Source: Tachypleus tridentatus (lineage: Eukaryota; Arthropoda; Merostomata; Xiphosura; Limulidae). From it: 64,000 nucleotides of DNA. The first letter of the stretch is position 1. Each line of letters begins with the position of its first letter. Both the position numbers and the translations under genes were made by a program. The notes beneath the pieces are model-generated. The model was not told where the DNA came from, did no database searches, and worked only from the letters and a program-made list of their open reading frames with translations. Of this stretch, positions 62,601 through 64,000 are shown one piece after another. The stretch spans positions 149,267,009 to 149,331,008 of the forward strand of contig NC_134834.1 in assembly GCF_004210375.1 (NCBI RefSeq), given 5' to 3'.

Positions 62601-63282
62601 CTTTTAACACCATAACCACTGGGTTCAGTTTAACCACACTAGACTACGTAAGGTAGAAACTTATTTTCTTGAATACCCTGTATATTATACATATTTGAAA
62701 GGTACAGTTGTGACCCCTCTACATTTTTTTTATTCCCCATGTGTTTATCTACAGTAGGTTTATATACGTGTGTTACTCATGTAAACTGTTGCTATGACTA
62801 CCATAACAAATGTTTCTGGTTTGTTTGCTATACATAAGTAATCGTAGTTTCCATCGAGGGCTTCTAGCGCCGTTTTGTTTTATTTTTCGTAAGAACCAAA
62901 AAGCATTACAGAGTGTCTCTATGATCCATTTCTAAGTTTGTGATGTATTTTTATCTCTGTTAAAACGTTTATGTTTTACGTAATTTAGCATGAGTTTTTT
63001 AGGTACAAGATGTCGCTTTTTTGCCATTTTTTAATGTTTACTCGTAATTTCAATTTCTATTTTTTCATCTAGTGTTTTTTTAAACTATTAACGAAGTGTG
63101 TCTCTCAGACCTTTACTTTGATAAAATGTTGTTGTTTTTTCTTTTACAAATTGACTATTTGTAATAACTTCAGCGTTGGTTGGTTGGTCTGTTTGTCTGT
63201 CTATCTATCAATCAATCACTTACCTTCGAGTTTTTGAAGCCCTTGTCAATTCACTTCTACCTTTTTCAACATCTGCTGGCAT
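23573..63282 (-). CDS. Neprilysin-like M13 zinc metallopeptidase, complete (20 coding exons)
   Basis: A type II membrane ectoenzyme of the neprilysin/endothelin-converting-enzyme (M13) family, which cleaves small extracellular peptides. The exon set sums to 2250 bp: 749 residues plus TGA, close to the 750 of human neprilysin. In order it has a cytoplasmic tail 1-33, membrane helix about 34-53, C-I-T-E-T-C-V motif at 79-85, [14 protein letters not shown] about 100-113, N-A-F-Y at 543-546, HEVTH at 584-588 (zinc ligands and catalytic Glu), G-E-N-I-A-D at 645-650 (third ligand E646), H711 and R717 in H-S-P-G-R-F-R, and terminal C-E-V-W. These lie within one residue of the human positions. Several N-x-S/T sites are present. 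A TAG stop two codons before the ATG supports the start. All intron phases agree. The gene is 39.7 kb because its introns are full of repeats. Confidence 0.9.
24385..24557 (-). CDS. Neprilysin-like exon 19
   Basis: 57 codons plus two bases: [21 protein letters not shown], and D-S-H-S-P-G-R-F-R. The His and the final Arg (completed by exon 20) are the transition-state His and the substrate-carboxylate Arg of neprilysin. Acceptor TTTTCAG, donor GTACGC. Confidence 0.93.
24955..25020 (-). CDS. Neprilysin-like exon 18 (third zinc ligand)
   Basis: 22 codons, [16 protein letters not shown] then V-K-Q-A-F-W. G-E-N-I-A-D carries the third zinc ligand (Glu) and the Asp that orients the catalytic His. 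Acceptor TTATTAG, donor GTAAGT. Confidence 0.94.
25370..26527 (+). mobile_element. Tc1-type transposon, internally deleted
   Basis: Inverted ends match (TACTCTTCAAAACAAGAAA at the left; the complement of the right end reads TACTCTTCAAAAAAAGAAA), each next to a TA target duplication. The transposase remnant spans about 25684-26356: a helix-turn-helix part ([10 protein letters not shown] and G-R-P-R-L-T) joined to the H-D-N-V-R-P-H-T-A and [11 protein letters not shown] catalytic end. The first catalytic Asp region is deleted. Lies antisense in intron 17. Confidence 0.88.
26528..27769. other. Intron 17 remainder
   Basis: AT-rich. It has a 73-bp direct duplication at about 27285-27425 with GTTTGTACAACTACACTC in each copy, and a TA run at 27592-27616. 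No exon. Confidence 0.5.
27770..27900 (-). CDS. Neprilysin-like exon 17 (GC donor)
   Basis: 43 codons after a split Gly: [13 protein letters not shown], then E-C-V-I-N-Q-Y, the M13 D-x-x-G-N/D-x-x-x-W-W and C-x-x-x-Q-Y blocks. The phase-0 join to exon 18 needs a donor at CCG/GCAAGT, a GC-AG intron. The only GT nearby, four bases further into the intron, breaks the frame. Confidence 0.88.
28270..28570. other. GC-rich patch in intron 16, possibly a MITE relic
   Basis: Contains GGGGGCAGATGCCCCGGAGC and other G/C runs in otherwise AT-rich sequence. I see no clear ends. Confidence 0.2.
29108..29385 (+). mobile_element. SINE family A
   Basis: Head GTGGCCTGACATGGCCAGG, a B box with one change (GGTTAGAATCC), tail TAGCTTTGCGTGAAATT then A-rich. 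Lies in intron 16, opposite to the gene. Confidence 0.83.
30228..30355 (+). mobile_element. SINE family C
   Basis: CCGGTGGCACAGCAATC head, AGTTTCGATACTAGTGG, and tail AATTTGTGCTTAACTACAAA. Lies in intron 16. Confidence 0.6.
31056..31123 (-). CDS. Neprilysin-like exon 16 (HExxH zinc site)
   Basis: 22 codons, [24 protein letters not shown] gives two zinc ligands and the catalytic Glu. Most family members have D-D after the Phe, but here the second is Asn. Donor GTAAAA. Confidence 0.95.
31690..31895. repeat. About 35-bp tandem repeat in intron 15
   Basis: Five to six diverged copies of a unit with CACGTTACTAACACTAAC and ATAAACACCATTATTCC. Confidence 0.75.
32211..32434. mobile_element. 224-bp MITE with 30-bp inverted ends
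   Basis: The left end starts CAGGGCGACCCGTAAGTCCC. The right end, in complement, starts CAAGGTGGTAAGTCCCTACC and continues identically through CATCCATATAT. TA on both sides fits a Tc1/mariner target duplication. A short internal open stretch ([10 protein letters not shown]) may be leftover transposase. Confidence 0.82.
32531..32582 (-). CDS. Neprilysin-like exon 15
   Basis: 16 codons, [11 protein letters not shown] then H-Q-N-Y-P, the invariant M13 F-P-A-G-I-L-Q-P-P block. Only 52 bp long. Acceptor AATTAG, donor GTGAGG. Confidence 0.92.
32815..33176. mobile_element. Two SINE family A parts fused in inverted orientation
   Basis: 32815-32936 is a reversed tail half. At about 32937 it switches directly to a plus-strand copy starting inside the head (CTCGGCTAGTAATCTGAAGG) and running to its own tail at 33176. 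Lies in intron 14. Confidence 0.75.
33296..33571 (-). mobile_element. SINE family A
   Basis: Reversed copy from GTTTTGAATTTCGCGCAAAG to TAGTCATGCCAAACC. Diverged. Lies in intron 14. Confidence 0.8.
33695..33825 (-). mobile_element. SINE family C, diverged
   Basis: Reversed: TTAAGCACAAAGCAACAC, then GGGTATCAAAATCTGG and CACTGTGCCAGTGGGG. Confidence 0.55.
33830..35150. other. Intron 14 remainder
   Basis: AT-rich with nothing coding. A 60-bp unit occurs twice at 35155-35290 (both with ATGCTAA[GA]CCTAGCGCGAGTAA). Confidence 0.45.
35359..35417 (-). CDS. Neprilysin-like exon 14 (NAFY substrate-binding motif)
   Basis: 19 codons, [23 protein letters not shown] is the M13 motif whose Asn-Ala backbone binds the substrate main chain. 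Acceptor TTTTTTAG, donor GTAAGT. Confidence 0.92.
36190..36441 (+). mobile_element. SINE family A, 5' truncated
   Basis: Starts within the head at ATTCATAATCTGAGGGTCGC, with an intact B box and tail. Lies in intron 13. Confidence 0.8.
36770..36872 (+). mobile_element. SINE family C fragment
   Basis: GTTTCAATACCCATGGTGGG, AGAGCACAAATAG, and tail ATGCTCAATTCG. Confidence 0.55.
36965..37238 (+). mobile_element. Full-length SINE family A
   Basis: GGGCCTGGCATGGCCAAGTGG head, perfect B box GGTTCGAATC, and tail TAGCTTTGTGCGATATT. Lies in intron 13. Confidence 0.86.
37780..38052 (-). mobile_element. Full-length SINE family A
   Basis: Reversed, TTTCGCGCAAAGCTACACGA to CCATGCCGGGCCGG. Lies in intron 13, same direction as the gene. 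Confidence 0.86.
38326..38489 (+). mobile_element. SINE family A with truncated head and internal gap
   Basis: Starts at CCCCGTCACCCTAAACATGC, and the core between CTTGCC and AAGAGTAGCC is missing. Tail intact. Confidence 0.75.
39166..39269 (-). CDS. Neprilysin-like exon 13
   Basis: 34 codons plus two bases: [13 protein letters not shown] then [13 protein letters not shown]. It matches the Y-F-E-N and L-x-x-L-x-x-P-V-x-R blocks. Acceptor CCATTAG and donor GTAATC. Phases match exons 12 and 14. Confidence 0.82.
39340..39490 (+). repeat. Uncharacterised dispersed repeat
   Basis: AAGAACTTGTGAATAAACG, AATATGTCAACCACAATA, CATCAGGCCAGCTGGAATAC, GACATACATAGTAGTGGCC. About 70 bp from exon 13, in intron 12. 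A shorter copy is at 39011-39075. Confidence 0.55.
39680..39757 (-). CDS. Neprilysin-like exon 12
   Basis: 26 codons, [14 protein letters not shown] then N-N-T-E-L-D-K-E-Y. It matches M13 A-x-x-I-x-x-x-I-G-Y-P and has an N-N-T glycosylation site. Donor GTGAGT. Confidence 0.88.
40550..40683 (+). mobile_element. SINE family A, head half only
   Basis: GGCTCGGCATGTCCAGGTGG through TCAGTCAATCCAACTACCCG, then an abrupt switch to a family B-like tail (TTTTCTTATATCAAAGCC) in reverse orientation. Lies in intron 11. Confidence 0.72.
40715..40960. repeat. About 66-bp tandem repeat in intron 11
   Basis: Three to four diverged copies with GAAACTAGTTGTACACGG and TGATACACCTTATATTCC, ending about 65 bp from the exon 11 donor. 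Confidence 0.78.
41027..41125 (-). CDS. Neprilysin-like exon 11
   Basis: 33 codons, phase 0, a helix with [16 protein letters not shown], the conserved M13 L-x-x-x-x-W-M-D-x-x-T-K block. Acceptor TAATGACAG, donor GTAAGG. Confidence 0.9.
41195..41455 (+). mobile_element. SINE-like repeat (family D)
   Basis: Contains GTTTAGCGTTGCCGGACTG, CTTGGCGTTGGGTGTTGC, AGCTGCCTTCCCTCTAGTG and tail GCTTTGCGTGAAATTA. It shares the core/tail of family A but has a different head. Lies in intron 10. Confidence 0.5.
42108..42299 (+). mobile_element. SINE family A, 5' truncated
   Basis: Starts in the core at TTTCAGCCGTGGGGCGTTAT and runs to the A-rich tail. About 100 bp before exon 10. Lies in intron 10. Confidence 0.8.
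42402..42624 (-). CDS. Neprilysin-like exon 10
   Basis: It codes [15 protein letters not shown], then L-S-G-T...[10 protein letters not shown], and M-A-T-G-A-L-Y-V. These are the M13 blocks N-x-x-x-W-R-x-I, R-W-x-x-C and A-x-G-x-L-Y-V. Acceptor TGTATTAG, donor GTAGGT. Confidence 0.92.
42757..42778. repeat. AT microsatellite
   Basis: A (TA)n run in intron 9. Confidence 0.8.
43038..43162 (-). CDS. Neprilysin-like exon 9
   Basis: It codes [12 protein letters not shown]...[12 protein letters not shown], matching the M13 W-x-x-Y-F and V-V-x-x-x-x-Y-L pattern. Acceptor TCTTAG, donor GTAAAC, phase 2 out. A decayed partial copy of its 5' end lies at about 44560-44605. Confidence 0.88.
43125..43450. 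repeat. Source copy of the intron 8/exon 9 duplication
   Basis: Partner of 44555-44860. It spans the exon 9 acceptor and about 290 bases of intron 8, with CACAGAAG, GGCTGGAATCACAATACAC and CCTGAAACCCACT shared by both copies. Confidence 0.7.
43856..43942 (-). CDS. Neprilysin-like exon 8
   Basis: 29 codons, phase 0, T-I-P-R-E-E-R...[10 protein letters not shown], matching the M13 helix with (Y)-x-K-M-T-L-x-x-L. The junction with exon 7 creates an N-I-T glycosylation site, and the exon itself holds N-F-S. Confidence 0.88.
44260..44465. repeat. Dispersed repeat, copy 1
   Basis: Shares GCGAAATTTTTATCCTG and flanking sequence (TATTATACTGGAAAAAG, CATTACGCG) with 46510-46690. Family unknown. Confidence 0.5.
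44555..44860 (-). pseudogene. Duplicated intron 8 segment with decayed exon 9 start
   Basis: About 300 bp match 43125-43450 base by base with small gaps. The block includes acceptor CTTAG at 44606 and a remnant of exon 9 reading [18 protein letters not shown], in which the Trp codon has become TGA. It sits in intron 7, upstream of exon 8, so it is a displaced direct duplication. Confidence 0.7.
45012..45185 (-). CDS. Neprilysin-like exon 7
   Basis: Phase 0 on both sides, 58 codons. It begins [14 protein letters not shown] (M13 consensus D-Q-P-x-L-x-L-P-x-R-D-Y-Y) and ends with the helical [14 protein letters not shown]. The donor is GTAAGT. Confidence 0.92.
45507..45605 (+). repeat. Uncharacterised dispersed repeat
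   Basis: AATATGTGAAGCACG then CCAATACCAACAAGGCC. A member of the family also at 21890-22062, 39011-39075, 39340-39490 and 45825-45968. Confidence 0.5.
45825..45968 (+). repeat. Uncharacterised dispersed repeat
   Basis: CAAGAACTCGTGAATGAACG, GTTTACCACGCTACC, CATCCAGTGTTGACGAAGCC, CCAATACCAGAGCTCGTCAG and AATACAACATAAATAGCAGT. The most complete copy together with 39340-39490. Confidence 0.55.
46100..46192 (+). mobile_element. SINE family C fragment
   Basis: ACAAAGCTAAAAACCGACTT, CAATACCCGTGGTGAGCAC, and tail CTTTGTGCTTAATTAC. Lies in intron 6. Confidence 0.55.
46510..47076 (+). mobile_element. Possible Helitron 3' part
   Basis: Begins with the dispersed repeat shared with 44.3 kb, then GGTGTTGATGGATATTCATC and a second TTGATGGATCTTCACCAAAT. 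It ends CCAGGGGACGAGTATCCCAG followed by CTAG/T at 47073-47077. A short GC stem and a CTRR end before T are Helitron hallmarks. No Rep/helicase is seen. Pattern-based only. Confidence 0.4.
47165..48390. repeat. 43-bp minisatellite in intron 6
   Basis: Roughly 25 copies of a unit containing CATTATTATAGATTTTC and CTTAAATACAACAATAACA, with scattered substitutions. It is interrupted at 47386-47509 by a SINE. Confidence 0.87.
47386..47509 (+). mobile_element. tRNA-headed SINE (family C) inserted in the 43-bp array
   Basis: The body starts GCTCCCCAGTGGCTCAGCGG and carries a B-box-like GGTTTCGATACC and the tail GCTTTGTGCTTAATTC. It is flanked by an 11-bp target duplication, AACGTACCATT, at 47375-47385 and 47510-47520. 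Confidence 0.8.
48522..48632 (-). mobile_element. SINE family C
   Basis: Reversed: GGAATTAAACACAAAGC, GGGTATTGAAACCCGG, and a head complement CACTTTGCTTCTGGGAGGGG. Lies in intron 6. Confidence 0.6.
48879..49081 (-). CDS. Neprilysin-like exon 6
   Basis: It codes 67 residues after a split Ser codon: [11 protein letters not shown]...W-P...W-I-E-E-E-F-D-W, then [18 protein letters not shown], matching the M13 P-L-L..., G-W-P and V-G-x-D-x-K-N blocks. The acceptor is TTATTTTAG and the donor is GTAAGT. Confidence 0.9.
49091..49325. repeat. 39-bp minisatellite at the 3' end of intron 5
   Basis: Six near-perfect copies begin 10 bases from the exon 6 acceptor. On the minus strand each holds CACCAG followed by GTAATT, so an acceptor-like AG is repeated. 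The array replaces the usual branch-point/pyrimidine region. Confidence 0.85.
49440..49812 (-). mobile_element. Penelope-like retroelement fragment (GIY-YIG region and 3' end)
   Basis: Minus-strand reading gives [20 protein letters not shown] and then C-E-H. This resembles the Penelope-like element (PLE) GIY-YIG endonuclease pattern S-Y-I-G-K-T-x-R-H. It is followed by DNA for [13 protein letters not shown], the usual PLE tail with a GATTTCGAAACGTTTAATA motif. No reverse transcriptase part remains. The family call is from pattern only. Confidence 0.5.
49815..50340. repeat. 37-bp minisatellite in intron 5
   Basis: About 14 copies, with a few unit-length variants. Each has GGTAAGT on the plus strand and no stop in any of the three minus frames, which creates three overlapping open frames of 197-270 codons that are not genes. 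It directly abuts a Penelope-like fragment. Confidence 0.88.
50514..50791 (-). mobile_element. Full-length SINE family A with 13-bp target duplication
   Basis: Reversed, nearly consensus. AGAGAAGGGTATA is duplicated at 50501-50513 and 50792-50804. Lies in intron 5. Confidence 0.9.
51310..51530. repeat. 57-bp tandem repeat in intron 5
   Basis: Three full copies and one shortened copy of a 57-bp unit that starts GTGACAAAAGATTTAAAC. Copies are almost identical, so the expansion is recent. Confidence 0.88.
51710..51825 (+). mobile_element. SINE family B/C relic
   Basis: ACTAATGGGCTAATGATACG, GTGTTCGAATCTCAGCGAG (B box), and a poor tail GTGGCTTTTCGTTAAGAC. Lies in intron 5. Confidence 0.5.
52175..52970 (-). 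repeat. 48-bp minisatellite built from the exon 5/intron 5 junction
   Basis: About 17 copies, exactly 48 bp apart over the last ten. The minus-strand unit starts with the last bases of exon 5 (TGTATGAATGAAA), then the donor GTATGT, then 29 intron bases. Copy 1 is the real splice site. Twelve of the copies, counting the real one, keep GTATGT. The unit is 16 codons without a stop, so an open frame runs from exon 5 about 162 codons into the intron. Confidence 0.9.
52954..53037 (-). CDS. Neprilysin-like exon 5
   Basis: It codes [10 protein letters not shown] then [17 protein letters not shown], matching the M13 block ending Lys-x-Leu-Y-x-S-C-x-N-E. The donor is GTATGT. Its last 13 bases and donor are the seed of the 48-bp array that follows. 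Confidence 0.88.
53200..53650. repeat. 37-bp minisatellite in intron 4
   Basis: About 12 copies of a unit reading TTTATATTTACTTG then TATTGTTGCTACGT and a short AACCAAG tail. It ends about 160 bp from the exon 5 acceptor. The period is the same as the 49.8-kb array but the sequence is unrelated. Confidence 0.87.
54060..54152 (+). mobile_element. SINE family B/C relic
   Basis: TCCTTTTGGATCAGTGATAA, GAGTTCGATTCTCCG (B box), and tail ATAGCTTTGATAAAAACC. Lies in intron 4. Confidence 0.5.
54955..55066 (+). mobile_element. SINE family A, head half
   Basis: CTCGCCATGATTGTCAGGTGG through CAGTCGTGGGGCGA, then it stops. Lies in intron 4. Confidence 0.72.
55098..55370 (+). mobile_element. SINE family A, full length
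   Basis: GGGCCTGACATGAGGTGGTT, B box ATTCAAATCC, core, and tail AGCTTTGCGCAAAACGG. About 35 bp after the preceding half copy. Lies in intron 4. Confidence 0.8.
55677..56924 (+). mobile_element. Tc1-type transposon with about 210-bp inverted repeats, decayed
   Basis: Left end CACTGTTGGCCAAAATCTTA; the right end in complement is CACTGCTGGCCAAAATCTTA. Similarity continues inward about 210 bases on both sides. The transposase remnant (about 55995-56690, plus strand) has [21 protein letters not shown] and L-K-D-P-E-G-Y-G, then frameshifts, stops and a missing catalytic end. TA is seen on the left only. Antisense in intron 4. Confidence 0.87.
57423..57584 (-). CDS. Neprilysin-like exon 4
   Basis: It codes [12 protein letters not shown] then [12 protein letters not shown], the M13 signature N-x-x-x-x-P-C-D-D-F-Y-x-Y-A-C-G-x-W. 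The acceptor ends CCACCTAG and the donor is GTAAAA. A decayed copy of its 5' half lies about 150 bp upstream in intron 3. Confidence 0.9.
57655..57780 (-). pseudogene. Decayed partial duplicate of neprilysin-like exon 4
   Basis: The intron end, acceptor CCACCTAG and first 20 or so codons of exon 4 are repeated about 150 bp upstream (acceptor at 57736/57735). It reads [13 protein letters not shown] then diverges to a TAA. The invariant Cys of P-C-D-D is Tyr, and no donor follows. It lies within intron 3 and is not usable as an exon. Confidence 0.7.
57809..57877 (-). CDS. Neprilysin-like exon 3
   Basis: A 69-bp exon coding 22 residues, including [14 protein letters not shown]. This is the conserved Cys-x-T-x-x-Cys-V entry to the M13 ectodomain, with a disulfide-forming cysteine. 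The acceptor is TTTCGACAG and the donor is GTACGT. Phase 1 continues as A-A-E-L-I-K in exon 4. Confidence 0.8.
57980..58260. repeat. Possible Penelope-like 3' end relic in intron 2
   Basis: CCTGAAGATGACTAAGGAAG then ATCGAAACGTTGTTC resembles the D-E/D-D-x-x-x-x-S-K-R region of PLE tails. It also has inverted GTATGGATATTAACG / CATACCAACC stretches nearby. Weak. Confidence 0.3.
58799..58932 (-). CDS. Neprilysin-like exon 2 (signal anchor)
   Basis: It codes [13 protein letters not shown] followed by a hydrophobic helix of about 20 residues and then R-S-N-T, the juxtamembrane plan of M13 enzymes (basic, W-R, E-R, then membrane). The acceptor is a pyrimidine-rich tract ending ACCAG. The donor is GTAGGC, phase 1. 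Confidence 0.75.
58933..59722. other. Intron 1, 3' part
   Basis: AT-rich, with no exon supported. The 64-codon plus-strand open frame at 59465-59659 is unremarkable. Confidence 0.4.
59723..59996 (-). mobile_element. Full-length SINE family A
   Basis: Reversed, near consensus, TTTTGCGCAAAGCTACTCG to GGCCATGCCGGGCCC. Lies in intron 1. Confidence 0.87.
60447..60562 (-). mobile_element. SINE family B
   Basis: Reversed: CAGAGCAAAGCCGCATTAC, GGAATCGGACCCCGG, and head complement ACCGTTGTCCCACCTGGGG. Confidence 0.6.
60635..60990 (+). mobile_element. Three consecutive SINE family B copies
   Basis: Copies at about 60635-60753, 60784-60888 and 60889-60990. Each has a tRNA-like head (for example GCTAGTACAGCGGTATG), a B box (GGTTCGATTCC or GTTCGATTCCCC) and a tail GATGTGGCTTTGCTCTAAG with A-rich ends (diverged in the third). 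The first two share ACACACAC ends. Confidence 0.65.
61231..61505 (-). mobile_element. Full-length SINE family A with 12-bp target duplication
   Basis: Reversed. CTGTGGATATCT flanks it at 61219-61230 and 61506-61517. The duplication is intact, so this is a younger insertion. Confidence 0.9.
61655..62505. repeat. 39-bp minisatellite in intron 1
   Basis: About 21 copies. The left ones are diverged, and the right half (from 62165) is nearly identical with the core CAACAGGAGAGACAAGTTCC and AAAGTTAGGACCAACCG. The unit is 13 codons, so it produces open frames that are not genes. Confidence 0.9.
62510..63223. other. Intron 1, 5' part
   Basis: AT/T-rich with nothing recognised. A GTCTGTCTATCTATCAATCA simple stretch lies next to the exon 1 donor. 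Confidence 0.4.
63224..63282 (-). CDS. Neprilysin-like exon 1 (start codon, cytoplasmic tail)
   Basis: The ATG at 63282 gives [12 protein letters not shown] then T-R-A-S-K-T-R, a charged tail. An in-frame TAG lies two codons upstream. The donor is a strong GAAG/GTAAGTGA. Phase 2 joins to exon 2 by completing an Arg codon. It is 4.3 kb from exon 2, so the link is an inference from frame and splice quality. A nearer ATG at 58946 is the alternative. Confidence 0.6.
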
Positions 63283-63929
63283 GACCTAGTGTTGGCTTTA
63301 CACAAGTCTATTACAGAAACATGAAACACAAATTAAAACGAATGTCAAAATTATAAAATAGATGACAACTGTTTATGATTCACTCTACTCGTATCTAATT
63401 TAAGACATTTTTATTTCTCGACTACTTGCTTCTTTTCAGCCATACGTAAAGATAGTTGACCGAAATATTTTAGTAATACCAGTGACGCTTGCACTTAGTG
63501 GTACTACAATTATCGATTTAATTTTCTTTCTTTTTTAAAAAACTAATCTACGTGTAGGCAGTTTTAATGAACGCTGCACGAGCTACTGATGGTCCGTAAG
63601 TTGAACAAAATAATTCACTTATAGTCGTCTCCGGAGCATGCCATGCACGTGCAACCAAATATCAATTGCAAGTAAAGTAACATAGGACTTAATAAATGAC
63701 ATTAAATGAATATCCAAGGTCTTTTCTCCGTGTGAAAAATGATATTACTTCATCAAAAAAGCTACATAAGTTATGTATACTTAAGTAAATTATGAAAGGT
63801 TATTCATTAATAAAAGTTAACATATAAACATGATTCAGGTAAGATAGACAAAAGACAAAGGAACAAAAACTATCTAATATGGATGATATCCATATTAAAT
63901 AATTACTATAGTCTAGTGGGATATCGATC
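63283..63929. promoter_or_regulatory. Upstream region of the neprilysin-like gene, no motif recognised
   Basis: The 5' UTR and promoter should lie here or further right. I see no convincing TATA/Inr arrangement and no further splice-flanked exon. Confidence 0.25.
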
Positions 63930-64000
63930 AATTTTTTTTTTTAATTTCTTGCAAAACTACATGTAGGCTATCTGCACTAGTCGTCCCTAATCTAACAATG
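63930..64000 (-). mobile_element. SINE family A tail, cut by window edge
   Basis: Poly-T then TTTCTTGCAAAACTACATG and AGTCGTCCCTAATCTAAC, the reversed tail of family A. It continues beyond the window. Confidence 0.75.

Overview
This window is AT-rich, intron-rich, repeat-dense animal nuclear DNA. I infer an arthropod, most likely a chelicerate of the horseshoe-crab type. The grounds are the small exons with GT-AG introns, many copies of a tRNA-headed SINE, Tc1/mariner and Penelope-like remnants, and many minisatellites. The species cannot be proved from the sequence alone.

Two protein-coding genes can be assembled by hand, both on the minus strand. (1) From 6898 down to 1064 lies the 5' part of a DIS3L2-like 3'-5' exoribonuclease: five coding exons, 273 codons, kept in one frame by canonical splice sites. 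It has a long disordered N-terminus and then the start of the first cold-shock domain, and it runs off the left edge. (2) From 63282 down to 23573 lies what looks like a complete M13 zinc metallopeptidase of the neprilysin/endothelin-converting-enzyme family. It has twenty coding exons and 2250 bp, coding for 749 residues plus a stop. It shows a short cytoplasmic tail, one signal-anchor helix, the HExxH motif (HEVTH), the GENIAD third-ligand motif, the NAFY motif, the His-...-Arg substrate pocket motif and the usual C-terminal Cys-x-Val-Trp. All splice phases agree. One intron (17) uses a GC donor.

Region by region: 1-7000 is DIS3L2 with a 42-bp and a 46-bp minisatellite. 7000-23500 is intergenic, with a decayed mariner (15.5-16.5 kb), SINEs and other repeats. 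23.5-63.3 kb is the neprilysin-like gene, whose introns hold two deleted Tc1 elements, a 224-bp MITE, a Penelope-like GIY-YIG fragment, a possible Helitron end, many SINEs and at least eight minisatellites. 63.3-64 kb is upstream sequence ending in a truncated SINE.

The most unusual structure is intron 5 of the neprilysin-like gene. A 48-bp minisatellite (about 17 copies, 52.18-52.97 kb) has amplified the junction between exon 5 and its own 5' splice site, so the last 13 exon bases and a GTATGT donor are repeated again and again, in frame and without stops. A different 39-bp array lies 10 bp from the 3' end of the same intron and repeats a CACCAG acceptor-like site. The gene also carries two decayed partial exon duplications (of exon 4 and exon 9).
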